Source: Desulfobacterales bacterium (GTDB lineage: Bacteria; Desulfobacterota; Desulfobacteria; Desulfobacterales; SURF-7). From it: a stretch of DNA of 64,000 nucleotides. The stretch is from the NCBI GenBank assembly GCA_028277765.1, contig JANQFQ010000073.1, positions 1 to 64,000 on the forward strand. Reading direction: 5' to 3'. The notes under the pieces are model-generated. The model searched no databases. It worked only from the letters and a program-made list of their open reading frames with translations, and was not told the DNA's origin. Positions within the stretch are counted from its first letter, which is position 1; the number at the start of each line of letters is the position of its first letter. Of the stretch, positions 25,748 through 34,730 are shown piece by piece. Position numbers and translations under genes: made by a program.

Positions 25748-26316
25748 ATGAATAAACAGAATAACTACAGCGAAACATGGGATCTGGTCATCAGCCCTCT
25801 GTGATCAATTCCTCATTTTTCGGCAAGGTTTATTCCCCAAGGCTTACGGCGCCTATCTCTGAAGTTATTATCGGTCTTTTACGGTATGGGATTCAGCTTA
25901 TTCTTTTTGCCGGATTTTATATATATTTCGTATATAATGACGCTACAATACGTCCTTCCATATTCATTTTTCTGTTTCCGGTTATCGTTATACTGATGGC
26001 AATGCTGTCATTGGGAATGGGCGTGGTTGTCTCTTCGTTAACGACGAAATACCGTGACTTGACTTTTGTATTAACGTTTGGCCTCCAGCTGTGGAGGTAT
26101 GGAACACCGATTGTGTTTAGTCCCTGAACAGTATATGTTCTGGTATATGCTTAATCCAATGGCCTCAATCATTGCATCCTGCCGTTTTGTATTTTAGGTG
26201 AAGGCCTTTTGGATCCAATGTATATAATCCTCAGTTGGGGTATAACACTGATGTCCCTTTTTGGAGGGATCATGATTTTTAACAGGATTGAAAAGAATTT
26301 TATGGATACAGTGTAA
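25748..26316 (+). pseudogene. Decayed Wzm-type ABC-2 polysaccharide permease
   Basis: The pieces read in order as an ABC-2 polysaccharide permease but in different frames. The start at 25748 gives MNKQNNYSETWDLVISP and then a stop. After a large in-gene deletion, FFGKVYSPRLTAPISE through SSLTTKYRDLTF and FGLQLWRYGTPIVF continues in another frame to 26127. Beyond a further shift come PEQYMFWYMLNPMASIIASC and, after a one-base loss in a T-run, LGEGLLDPMY and the usual C-terminus FNRIEKNFMDTV ending at 26316. It belongs to a different subfamily from the intact permease at 27171, so it is an older, replaced exporter and not a recent duplicate. Confidence 0.85.
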
Positions 26317-26357
26317 ATGCATGGGGTTTGCTTCATTAAAATATGTTTATGATTAAT

Positions 26358-26527
26358 GGCAAGAAAAATCCGAGTATTTTTTAGAAATAAAAGGGAGATT
26401 AAGCGAATCACCCTACTGGTCATATAAACGTCGCGGCGTATTGGCCCCTGTTTTGGACTGGCACATTGGAGCATGGAACATGATAATTCGAAATATTGTT
26501 CAAAGTTTATTGACGAAAAGAAGATAA
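26358..26527 (+). pseudogene. 3' remnant of a Wzt-type ATPase gene
   Basis: Only the last part of the C-terminal sugar-binding domain survives: KNPSIF, then a one-T deletion, then EIKGRLSESPYWSYKRRG and VLAPVLDW. This matches the intact Wzt ending at 29286 (NPAIF, EIKGGLSQSPYWVDKRLG, LIAPILDWE). The frame runs on about 20 codons to a TAA at 26525. The whole ATPase domain is missing, so a deletion of more than 1 kb joined the wzm remnant to this tail. Confidence 0.8.
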
Positions 26528-26559
26528 TTCATTAACGATAACAAATATCAGGAGTTAAT

Positions 26560-27129
26560 ATGACAGGATTATGGCAGGAAAATGTTGATAAAATACAAAC
26601 ATTGCTTTCTAAAGTTTCATTCCGTGATAAAAACTGCAGGGAACTTGGCGCAGATGTCGGTTTTTCGAGCTGGAAGGAACTGTCTTGTGAGGTCAGAAAT
26701 AGCGGACGAACAATATATCTTATCGGTAATGGTGCCAGTGCTTCAATGGCAGGTCATTTTGCCGCAGATCTTGCAAAGAATGCCCGAATACATGCGCAGG
26801 TGTTTTTTGATATATCTTTGATTACAGCACTAGCCAATGATATTTCCTATGAGGAGATTTTTTCAGAACCGTTGCGTTGGAAAGGAAAAAAAGGAGATAT
26901 GCTTGTCGCAATTAGCAGCTCAGGAAAATCACCCAATGTATTGAATGCCGCGGAAACAGCGCAAAGATTGAATCTAAACGTTGTGACGCTTTCAGCAATG
27001 AGCCCAGAAAATCCTCTAAGAAACTTGGGGGATATCAATGTCTATGTTAGCGCTGAAACTTATGGATTGGCTGAGACTTGTCATACGGCGCTTCTTCATA
27101 GGTGGATGGCTTCTGTTGAAATTTATTAA
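26560..27129 (+). CDS. gmhA: SIS-domain phosphoheptose isomerase-like protein
   Basis: 189 residues with AGGAG 5 nt before ATG 26560. The GmhA/SIS signature IGNGASASMAGHFAADL holds the phosphate-binding serines; later VAISSSGKSPNVL and ETYGLAETCHTALLH complete the sugar-phosphate isomerase site. GmhA converts sedoheptulose-7-phosphate to glycero-manno-heptose-7-phosphate. In capsule clusters GmhA paralogues feed GDP-heptose synthesis, but no heptose kinase was seen here. It stands between a dead and a live exporter pair. A different SIS sugar isomerase activity cannot be excluded. Confidence 0.8.
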   Translation: MTGLWQENVDKIQTLLSKVSFRDKNCRELGADVGFSSWKELSCEVRNSGRTIYLIGNGASASMAGHFAADLAKNARIHAQVFFDISLITALANDISYEEIFSEPLRWKGKKGDMLVAISSSGKSPNVLNAAETAQRLNLNVVTLSAMSPENPLRNLGDINVYVSAETYGLAETCHTALLHRWMASVEIY

Positions 27130-27170
27130 TTCAAGGTTCGATATCAAACAATTTAGGTGTTTTTTAAATT

Positions 27171-27995
27171 ATGCGTCAAAATAAAATTATAATAGAACCC
27201 AATAAATCGATAAAATATTTCTGGCAGGAGCTTTGGCAGTACAGAGATCTTTTTTATTTTCTGGCATGGCGCGATGTGTTGGTCCGCTATAAACAGACAG
27301 TAATCGGTATCGCCTGGAGTGTTTTGCGCCCGGTATTATCCATGATCGTTTTTACCGTAATTTTTGGAAAGCTTGCCAAACTGCCTTCGGGCAATATCCC
27401 TTATCCGATTCTGGTTTTTTCTGCCATGCTTCCGTGGCATTTTTTCAGCAATACGTTTACCATATCGAGTAACGCGCTTATTGCAAATGTTAATATGGTT
27501 TCGAAAGTATATTTTCCCCGCATCATTATTCCAACTGTTTCAATGGTTGTCAGTTTGGTAGATTTTATGATCTCTTTTGTTATTCTGATTGGGCTGATGG
27601 TATGGTATGGTTTTTACCCAGATTGGAAAATAATTGTTTTGCCGTTTTTGATGTTCCTGGCAATTTTAACATCTTTAGGCGCTGGTTACTGGATTGCTGC
27701 ATTGAATGTAAAATATCGAGACTTCCGTCATATTGTCCCTTTTGTTGCCCAGTTTGGTTTATACATATCACCTGTTGGTTTTAGCAGTGATGTCATACCA
27801 GAACAATGGCGGCTTCTTTATTCAATCAATCCAATGGTTGGGGTAATTGACGGCTTTCGATGGGCATTATCCGGGAATAACGCGCCGATATACTGGGAAG
27901 GATTTTGTCTTTCTGTAGTGCTTGCTTTTCTGTTGTTTATTTTTGGTGGGATATTTTTTCTAAAAACTGAGCGTGGTTTTGCAGATGTAATATAG
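27171..27995 (+). CDS. wzm: ABC-2 polysaccharide export permease
   Basis: 274 residues with six hydrophobic helices after a cytoplasmic start. Family features are LAWRDVLVRYKQTVIGIAW, VNMVSKVYFPRIIIP, NVKYRDFRHIVPF, and the conserved late FLKTERGFADVI tail. It forms the inner-membrane channel for undecaprenyl-linked polysaccharide together with the ATPase encoded 7 nt downstream. Its complete frame contrasts with the decayed permease 0.9 kb upstream. Confidence 0.93.
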   Translation: MRQNKIIIEPNKSIKYFWQELWQYRDLFYFLAWRDVLVRYKQTVIGIAWSVLRPVLSMIVFTVIFGKLAKLPSGNIPYPILVFSAMLPWHFFSNTFTISSNALIANVNMVSKVYFPRIIIPTVSMVVSLVDFMISFVILIGLMVWYGFYPDWKIIVLPFLMFLAILTSLGAGYWIAALNVKYRDFRHIVPFVAQFGLYISPVGFSSDVIPEQWRLLYSINPMVGVIDGFRWALSGNNAPIYWEGFCLSVVLAFLLFIFGGIFFLKTERGFADVI

Positions 27996-28002
27996 GTTTA
28001 TA

Positions 28003-29286
28003 ATGAACAGTATCATATCAGTTGAAAACTTGAGTAAAAAGTATATTATCGGGTATCAGAAACAAGACAAATATAATACATTTCGAGATGCCCTGATGCA
28101 TAATGTACGAAGTGTTTATCAGAAAATTCGCCACCCCCTTTCTTTTAATAAAGAAAAAATTGAGGTAGAAGATTTTTGGGCTTTAAAAAATGTTTCCTTT
28201 GAAGTCAACCAGGGGGACAGACTCGGTATTATAGGGCATAACGGGGCGGGGAAATCTACATTATTAAAAATATTAAGCAGGATTACAGCGCCGACTACCG
28301 GGCGGGCTACTATAAACGGGCGTGTTTCGAGTTTACTTGAAGTCGGTACAGGTTTTCATCCTGAACTTTCAGGAAGAGAAAACATTTTCTTAAATGGTGC
28401 AGTCCTTGGTATGAACAGACATGAAATTAGAAAGAAGTTTGATCAGATTATAGATTTCGCTGAGGTAGAAAAATTTATTGATACACCGATTAAACGATAT
28501 TCTAGTGGTATGTTTGTCAGGCTTGCTTTTTCTGTCGCTGCGCATCTTGATCCTGATATTTTAATTGTGGATGAAGTATTGTCTGTCGGTGATGTTCAAT
28601 TCCAGCGGAAATGCCTTGGTAAAATGGGGGATATCGCCAAAGAAGGAAGAACGATTTTATTTGTCAGTCACAATATGAATGCTGTTGAACAGCTTTGCAC
28701 ATCCGCTATATTACTGGAAGCTGGTGAAATAAAAAAACTTGGGAATGAGGTCGTTTCAATAATAAAAGATTATGTTTTTGTACCGGATGGAACGAGCTAT
28801 CCAAATGAATGGATTAGCAATGATGAAAATACCTACAAAAATGATTATTTCAGGCCATTGGAATTTTATCTTTCAGATACGGAGGGGAAAAAATTGAATA
28901 TGCCCGTCCGTAATGATGCTGAGATGTGGGTAACAATTGTTGGAGAAGTTAAAAAACTCGATACAGCATTGTTGATTGGCTATGAACTGTATGCAGAAGA
29001 CGGCACCCTTTTATATGGGTCTGCATTTACAGATAGCCATCCGGATAATTGGCCGGAAATAAAAAAAGGCAAGACAACCTTGAGATCAAAAATTCCAAAA
29101 CATTTTTTAAATGAAGGGCTTTATAAGCTTGAGCTGAATGGCGGGTTAATGCATAAGGAATGGTTTTTTCTGCCGGGCATGAAAAATCCTGCCATTTTTC
29201 TGGAAATAAAAGGAGGATTAAGTCAGTCACCCTACTGGGTAGATAAACGGCTTGGATTAATCGCACCTATTTTAGATTGGGAATAA
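28003..29286 (+). CDS. wzt: Polysaccharide ABC exporter ATPase with C-terminal carbohydrate-binding domain
   Basis: The ATPase domain covers residues about 1-255. Walker A is GHNGAGKS at 78-85, the signature is YSSGM, and Walker B is ILIVDEVLSVGD, with the switch region LFVSHNM. Residues about 270-427 form the Wzt C-terminal beta-sandwich domain (FRPLEFYLSD, GYELYAEDGTLLYGS, PYWVDKRLGLIAPILDW). In studied O-antigen systems that domain binds the modified chain end and licenses export. A terminal modification made by other genes in the window could therefore be the recognition mark. The ATP-grasp of function is clear; the ligand is not known. Confidence 0.93.
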   Translation: MNSIISVENLSKKYIIGYQKQDKYNTFRDALMHNVRSVYQKIRHPLSFNKEKIEVEDFWALKNVSFEVNQGDRLGIIGHNGAGKSTLLKILSRITAPTTGRATINGRVSSLLEVGTGFHPELSGRENIFLNGAVLGMNRHEIRKKFDQIIDFAEVEKFIDTPIKRYSSGMFVRLAFSVAAHLDPDILIVDEVLSVGDVQFQRKCLGKMGDIAKEGRTILFVSHNMNAVEQLCTSAILLEAGEIKKLGNEVVSIIKDYVFVPDGTSYPNEWISNDENTYKNDYFRPLEFYLSDTEGKKLNMPVRNDAEMWVTIVGEVKKLDTALLIGYELYAEDGTLLYGSAFTDSHPDNWPEIKKGKTTLRSKIPKHFLNEGLYKLELNGGLMHKEWFFLPGMKNPAIFLEIKGGLSQSPYWVDKRLGLIAPILDWE

Positions 29287-29335
29287 TGAATTTAATCGAT
29301 CGTTTTTTCATTAATTATAAAAAAGAGTTGTTATT

Positions 29336-30268
29336 ATGAAACAAGAAAATTATCAGGAACAGTTTGATAAAGGAAGGCTTAAAGATTCAGGGGATTTTCC
29401 AAAAGTCGTGCTGATCGATTCAACAAGCTTTTGCAATTTGAGATGCTCCATGTGCTGTCACCATGAAATGACAAGAAAAAAGGGTAATATGTCATGGGAG
29501 CTGTTTGTTAAAATTATTGATGAGATAGCCGAACACAATAAAGACGCGAGGATATGGATGGTATTTTTTGGCGACCCTTTTATTCTTAAAAAAACTGATC
29601 CTTCAATTTTTGACATGATTGTATATACAAAAGAGAAAGGCCTGACCGATGTTGTCTTAAATTCAAACGGGAACCTGATGGACAGAACAGCTGCCCAACA
29701 GTTAATCGATTCAGGACTTGACGCAATTTACTTTGGCATTGATGCGTTTACCGAAGAAACCTATTCAAAATACAGAGTTGGCGGAGATTATGAAAAAGTT
29801 AGGGAAAATGTTTTATATCTGCTTAAACTCAAAAAAGAATTAAATGCGAAGAAGCCTGAAGTATATGTGCAGTTCGTTGAGATGGAAGGGAACAAGCATG
29901 AAAAAGACGATTACATCAATTATTGGAAAGACAAGGGCGCCATTGTAAAAATCCGTCCCATGGTCAGCTGGGCAGGAAAAATTGAGGCGTCAAATCTAAC
30001 ATTAAATGATGACAGCCGGTGGCCGTGTCATTGGGCCATGCAGACAATGTCAATTACTGATCAGGGACTGGTTGTAAACTGCGCTGTTGATTTAGACGCC
30101 GGTTTTGTGGCCGGAGACATTACAAAACAGACACTCCGGGAGGTCTGGAATGGCCGTTTAAAGGAAAACAGGAGCTATCATCAAAACAAACAGTGGGATA
30201 CACTTCCGGAGATCTGCAAAAACTGCAAGGACTGGCAAAGTGCGAGATCAGACTACATCAAAAATTAA
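29336..30268 (+). CDS. Radical SAM protein with SPASM-type C-terminus (first)
   Basis: 310 residues. The radical-SAM cluster motif C-x3-C-x2-C is at Cys33, Cys37 and Cys40 (FCNLRCSMCCHH). The barrel continues with VFFGDPF, LNSNGNLM and IYFGIDAF. The C-terminal part has VNCAVD, GDITKQTLREVWNG and CKNCKDW, the pattern of a SPASM domain binding extra iron-sulfur clusters. SPASM enzymes modify peptides, proteins or sugars through carbon radicals. Placement right before an AsnB-type gene and in a sugar locus suggests a sugar or aminoglycoside-like modification. The substrate is unknown. Confidence 0.87.
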   Translation: MKQENYQEQFDKGRLKDSGDFPKVVLIDSTSFCNLRCSMCCHHEMTRKKGNMSWELFVKIIDEIAEHNKDARIWMVFFGDPFILKKTDPSIFDMIVYTKEKGLTDVVLNSNGNLMDRTAAQQLIDSGLDAIYFGIDAFTEETYSKYRVGGDYEKVRENVLYLLKLKKELNAKKPEVYVQFVEMEGNKHEKDDYINYWKDKGAIVKIRPMVSWAGKIEASNLTLNDDSRWPCHWAMQTMSITDQGLVVNCAVDLDAGFVAGDITKQTLREVWNGRLKENRSYHQNKQWDTLPEICKNCKDWQSARSDYIKN

Positions 30269-30282
30269 AGGTTGTTGAATTC

Positions 30283-32148
30283 ATGTGTGGAATAACTGGT
30301 TTTACAGGGGAAGCTGACAAAAACGCTTTGAAAATCATGACGGCTGCGATTACCCACCGAGGTCCTGATGAAGATGGTTTTTACATGGACGGCAGGGTTA
30401 ATTTAGGAATGAGACGCTTGAGCATCATTGATGTTGAAACCGGAAAACAGCCGATTCACAATGAAGACAAAACGATATGGGTTATTATTAACGGTGAGAT
30501 ATACAATTATGTGGAGTTGTGGCCGGAATTAGTGGAAAAGGGGCATTCATTCTATACCGATCATTCCGACAGTGAAGTTGTTGTTCATCTTTATGAAGAA
30601 TTTGGAGATGAATTTGTTCATAAGCTGAATGGCATGTTCGCCATTGCCATTTGGGATACCAGGAAAGAAAGGCTGCTTCTTATTCGCGATAGAATGGGTG
30701 TAAAACCGCTTTTTTATTCTTTGATAGATGGAAAACTGATTTTTTCATCGGAAATAAAATCAATATTAAAGCATCCTGCCTATACAAAAGATGTTAACCA
30801 TGATGCAATATATCATTATTTTACTTTTAAAAATATACCAGCGCCTTTAACGGCATTTAGCAACATCCATTCACTGCTGCCGGGTGAGATGCTTTCCTTC
30901 AGCAGTAATGGAAATATCCAAAGGAATCGCTATTGGAAAGTCAACTACCGTGAGAATTACGAATATGATGAAGCCTATGTAACCCAAACACTTTTTGACA
31001 TTTTAAAAGATGCAGTCAGGCTGCGGATGAGAAGTGATGTCCCTTTTGGTGCATATCTTAGCGGCGGTGTTGATTCGAGCAGTGTCGTCGCACTGATGAC
31101 CGAGTTTTCCAATAAACCTGTAAAAACATTTGCCCTGGGATATGAGGATGAACTGAAAAATAAAGAGGCTGATCTTTACCATGCCAGAAGAGTTGCGAAG
31201 TATTATCATACAGAACATTATGAATATATTATGTCCCATCAGGAATTGATTGATGATATTGGGGCAATTATAGAATCTTTTGATCAGCCTTTTTCCGGTA
31301 CCATATCGACATATTTTCTTTCAAAACTGATAACAAAGCATGTTAAAGTCGCATTATCCGGAGATGGTGCTGATGAGCTGTTTGGGAGTTATCTTTCACA
31401 CAGGACAGCATCTCCTATGTACCATTACAAAAAGCTCTATGAAAAAGTGCTGGACGGAAGCCTTTCGGATGCAGAAAAAAAATTGTTTGATCCGTGTGAT
31501 ACAGGCTTTTTAGAAAACTTGTACAGCAGGACAAAAGGTGACGAAGTTTTATGGCGGCATCAACTCTATTATTTTACCGATCAAGATAAGGAAGATCTGC
31601 TTTCTGACCATTTCAAATCCCGGATAAATGGTTTAAATACATTGTCTCTATTGGAAGGATATTTTAAAGACCTGAGCGCGAAAGACCCTTTGAATCGTAT
31701 TCTTGAAATGGAATGGAATACCCAATTCCCGGATCAAATACTTGCATTTGTTGATTTTTTGTCCATGGCGCATTCTGTGGAAGTGAGATCTCCTTTTATT
31801 GACTACAGGCTGGTTGAATTTTGTGCGACCATACCTGGTCATATGAAAATTAAAAACGGAAATGTAAAGGATATACTGAAAAGAAGCGTTGAGCCTATAT
31901 TGCCTGCCGGTATTACACAGCGGCCAAAAGAGGGTTTTGTGCTGCCGATTTTCGACTGGATGGTTGAAAAATTAAAAGCGTATTGTGTGGATGTTCTGGC
32001 CGTTGAAAGACAGAAAAAGCATAATTATTTTAATAGTGATACGGTTGTTTCTCTATTAAATGATTTTACTTCCGGCAGGAAAAACAATGCCGGTCAGGTA
32101 TGGAATCTGATGATGTTCCAGGTTTGGTGGGAGAAATATTTTGGATAA
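30283..32148 (+). CDS. Glutamine-dependent asparagine synthetase-like amidotransferase (first)
   Basis: The start is placed at ATG 30283 because the next codon must be the Ntn nucleophile Cys2 (MCGITGF). The glutaminase half carries HRGPDEDG and RLSIIDV; the synthetase half has the ATP P-loop YLSGGVDSS at about residue 259, and DGADELFGSY later. 621 residues, full length for AsnB. In O-antigen loci such proteins (for example WbpS) amidate uronic acids to uronamides, which is a likely role here given the uronic-acid genes. Its 3' end overlaps the formyltransferase by 8 nt. Confidence 0.88.
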   Translation: MCGITGFTGEADKNALKIMTAAITHRGPDEDGFYMDGRVNLGMRRLSIIDVETGKQPIHNEDKTIWVIINGEIYNYVELWPELVEKGHSFYTDHSDSEVVVHLYEEFGDEFVHKLNGMFAIAIWDTRKERLLLIRDRMGVKPLFYSLIDGKLIFSSEIKSILKHPAYTKDVNHDAIYHYFTFKNIPAPLTAFSNIHSLLPGEMLSFSSNGNIQRNRYWKVNYRENYEYDEAYVTQTLFDILKDAVRLRMRSDVPFGAYLSGGVDSSSVVALMTEFSNKPVKTFALGYEDELKNKEADLYHARRVAKYYHTEHYEYIMSHQELIDDIGAIIESFDQPFSGTISTYFLSKLITKHVKVALSGDGADELFGSYLSHRTASPMYHYKKLYEKVLDGSLSDAEKKLFDPCDTGFLENLYSRTKGDEVLWRHQLYYFTDQDKEDLLSDHFKSRINGLNTLSLLEGYFKDLSAKDPLNRILEMEWNTQFPDQILAFVDFLSMAHSVEVRSPFIDYRLVEFCATIPGHMKIKNGNVKDILKRSVEPILPAGITQRPKEGFVLPIFDWMVEKLKAYCVDVLAVERQKKHNYFNSDTVVSLLNDFTSGRKNNAGQVWNLMMFQVWWEKYFG

Positions 32149-33010
32149 ACTGGATGTTTTGCTTTTCGGGATGACAGGTTTCGGAAATAATGCAGTTAAT
32201 ATTTTGGAAACAATTGATTATATTCATCTGAAAGGTGTTTTAACAAATAAAAAACATGTTAATCAATTTCCATATTATACCTGTGAAAAAATTCATGACC
32301 TGTGCAGCAGGAAAAACATTAATTTATATGAAGGATACAGTTTAAAAGAGAAAGATACAGAAGACCTGATCAATAAGATTAAACCCGATCTCATTTTTGT
32401 CAGCAGCTTTAATCAAATCATACCGTCAAATATCATAGCGATACCGCCGTATGGGGTTATCAATCTTCATCCGTCGCTGCTTCCTAAATATAGAGGGCCG
32501 ACTCCTGTTTTCTGGGTATTGCGAAACGGCGAAGATGAAACGGGTATTACCGCACATTATATCGAAGATGAAGGAATTGATTCAGGACGAATTATTTGTC
32601 AGCATCGTTTGGCTATTGATAAATCAGATAATAACGGGACACTCAGGATCAAGCTGGGGGATCTGGTTGAAAAGACATTGGCTGATGCCTTGCAGCGGAT
32701 CATCAGTGAAGATGATCTATATGTAGAACAAAATGAAACAGAAGCATCGTATAACCCCAAAAGAACAATTGATGATGCGGTTATAGATGTGACGTACGAT
32801 GTTGATGTCATACAGCGAATCATCAATGCCGCAACACCATATCCGGGTGCTTTGCTGAAGTATAAAGGAACGGAATTTATTGTTACTGCTGTTGAAAAGA
32901 TATCCGGTTCTGATTGTATTGATAATTCGGATCAAAATAAAGAAACAATTTGTGTGAAAACGGATCAGTATATTTTGAAATTTAATATCAAAGGAGCATC
33001 AAAAAAGTGA
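32141..33010 (+). CDS. Formyltransferase-family protein (sugar N-formyltransferase candidate)
   Basis: 289 residues, with a TTG start at 32141; GGGAG (32129-32133) lies 7 nt upstream and no in-frame ATG is closer. The catalytic triad of 10-formyltetrahydrofolate enzymes is complete: Asn108 and His110 in INLHPSLLPKYRGPTP and Asp147 in DEGIDSGRI. The C-terminal domain is shorter than that of tRNA formyltransferases and fits the sugar N-formyltransferases that formylate 3- or 4-amino-6-deoxy sugars. The DegT aminotransferase and 4,6-dehydratase 2-3 kb downstream support this. GT overlap with the next gene is 4 nt (GTGA). Confidence 0.85.
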   Translation: MDKLDVLLFGMTGFGNNAVNILETIDYIHLKGVLTNKKHVNQFPYYTCEKIHDLCSRKNINLYEGYSLKEKDTEDLINKIKPDLIFVSSFNQIIPSNIIAIPPYGVINLHPSLLPKYRGPTPVFWVLRNGEDETGITAHYIEDEGIDSGRIICQHRLAIDKSDNNGTLRIKLGDLVEKTLADALQRIISEDDLYVEQNETEASYNPKRTIDDAVIDVTYDVDVIQRIINAATPYPGALLKYKGTEFIVTAVEKISGSDCIDNSDQNKETICVKTDQYILKFNIKGASKK

Positions 33011-33990
33011 AAAACAAGAATGACGAGAATATTCATCTCCAGGAGTCATACGGCATCAGACCTGAAGCAAAAGAATTTCCAATGATGGTTGTTTTGTCAT
33101 ATGTGTATATATGCAATGCAAAGTGCCCCAATTGCCCCTATAATAATTCGAAGATTCGTGATGATTATAAAGACGCTGTATTTATGCCCGAAGACATTTT
33201 TAAGAAAATTGCGGATGAATGCGGACCATATCATTCAGTAATAAGACTGTCCGGCGGCGGTGAACCGATGCTGCACAAAAATGCAGTGAACGATATCATT
33301 TACGCCAAACGCAAGGGGGCAAAGATTGGTTTGATAACAAATGGTTCAAGGTTTTCTGAAGAGAGCCTGACAGCGATCATTTCTGAAGGCGTTGATGCCA
33401 TTGAATTCAGCGTTGATGCAGGTGATAGTGAGACGTATTCATATGTAAGGCCCGGGCTTGACTGGGATCAACTGAACGTCAATGTGAAAATGGCTGTTGC
33501 TATTCGGAACAAAATCAATTCAGAAACAAAAATTGTGACAAGCATTATTAATCAGAAGGATGTTGATGTTGAAGCTGCTTCGAAGTACTGGGAACAAATT
33601 GTCGATAATGTCCAAATCAGGAAGTATTTGACGTGGGGCTACAACAAGGATGAGTCAGCGGATTCTTCGCCATATCTGCCGCCGGAAAAAAGAGTGCCGT
33701 GTCCATGGTTATTTGAACGTCTTAATATAGATTCACGCGGAGATATAACGCTTTGCGGGGAAGATATTGCATTCAAGGAAAAATTCGGAAATATGCTGGA
33801 AAAATCCATCAAAGAAATTTGGCTGGGTTCTGAGTTTGAATATTTCCGCAAAAAACATTTGGATAATAAAGGAATGGATATACCTATCTGTGCCCAGTGC
33901 CCTGATTGGAAATACCGTTCCTGGAATCATAATTACTGGAAGCTGGTTAAAAATGCTGATCAGCAAAGAATGGAGAGATTGAAGGGATAG
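33007..33990 (+). CDS. Radical SAM protein with SPASM-type C-terminus (second)
   Basis: 327 residues from a GTG start at 33007, with AAGGAG at 32991-32996. The cluster motif is at Cys36, Cys40 and Cys43 (YICNAKCPNCPYN). The barrel shows RLSGGGEPMLH, LITNGSRF and IEFSVDAGD. The C-terminal cysteines in LCGEDIAF and CAQCPDWKYRSW match SPASM spacing. It is related in design to the protein encoded at 29336 but clearly diverged, so the pair may act on different positions of one substrate. The stop/start overlap with the formyltransferase gene ties it to that operon. Confidence 0.87.
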   Translation: MKNKNDENIHLQESYGIRPEAKEFPMMVVLSYVYICNAKCPNCPYNNSKIRDDYKDAVFMPEDIFKKIADECGPYHSVIRLSGGGEPMLHKNAVNDIIYAKRKGAKIGLITNGSRFSEESLTAIISEGVDAIEFSVDAGDSETYSYVRPGLDWDQLNVNVKMAVAIRNKINSETKIVTSIINQKDVDVEAASKYWEQIVDNVQIRKYLTWGYNKDESADSSPYLPPEKRVPCPWLFERLNIDSRGDITLCGEDIAFKEKFGNMLEKSIKEIWLGSEFEYFRKKHLDNKGMDIPICAQCPDWKYRSWNHNYWKLVKNADQQRMERLKG

Positions 33991-34021
33991 AAGTCATTTC
34001 TAAAGCTCGTCGAAAATCCTT

Positions 34022-34711
34022 ATGATGATAGGTATATTACAACCCGGATATCTTCCCTGGCTTGGTTTTTTTGAACAGTTATACTACAGCGATGTCTTTG
34101 TGCTGTATGATGATGTCCAGTATGACAAACACGGTTGGAGAAACAGAAACAGAATAAAGACCGCGAATGGAGAGCAGTGGTTGACCGTACCTGTCATTTA
34201 CAGCTTGAAAAATCCCGCGCCGATTAAAGATGTAAAAATTGATAATAAACAGAAATGGGCCAAAAAGCATTTGTCTTCACTTCGTCAAAATTATTCCAAG
34301 GCATCTTATTATAAAAAATATATCGGCTTATTTGAAGATATTTACAGCATGGATTGGGAATGCCTGGCTGATATGGATATATATATTATTCTTAAACTGG
34401 CAGAAATACTTGGGATGCAGGACAAGAAAATTGTTCGTTCCTCAGAATTAAATATTGAAGACGATGATAAAATAGAAAGGCTTATCAAGATCTGTAAATA
34501 CTTTCAGGCGAATTCTTTTTATGAAGGTGCGGCCGGAAAAAATTACATTGAAAAGGATGTCTTTGAAAAGGCAGGGATCAAGGTGAAATTCCAGGATTAT
34601 GCCCATCCGGTTTACAATCAGCTATACGGTGAATTTATTCCCTATCTATCCATAGTAGATCTGATTTTCAATCATGGCGAAAATAGCTTACCTATATTGA
34701 TTAACGCATAA
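34022..34711 (+). CDS. WbqC-family protein
   Basis: 229 residues. The N-terminal motif GILQPGYLPWLGFFEQL and the following DDVQYDKHGWRNRNRIK are the hallmarks of the WbqC family, present in many O-antigen and capsule loci. Its biochemistry is unproven; a role with amino-sugar acylation has been suggested only by context. No membrane span or signal peptide. ATG at 34022 or 34025 could be used; no strong ribosome site is seen for either. Confidence 0.85.
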   Translation: MMIGILQPGYLPWLGFFEQLYYSDVFVLYDDVQYDKHGWRNRNRIKTANGEQWLTVPVIYSLKNPAPIKDVKIDNKQKWAKKHLSSLRQNYSKASYYKKYIGLFEDIYSMDWECLADMDIYIILKLAEILGMQDKKIVRSSELNIEDDDKIERLIKICKYFQANSFYEGAAGKNYIEKDVFEKAGIKVKFQDYAHPVYNQLYGEFIPYLSIVDLIFNHGENSLPILINA

Positions 34712-34730
34712 AGTAACATTAGGAGGAGTA

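Noticed and set aside
27171-29286. Intact wzm-wzt as a recent duplicate of the decayed copy
   Set aside because: The permease termini differ (FLKTERGFADVI against FNRIEKNFMDTV), so the pairs are from different lineages.
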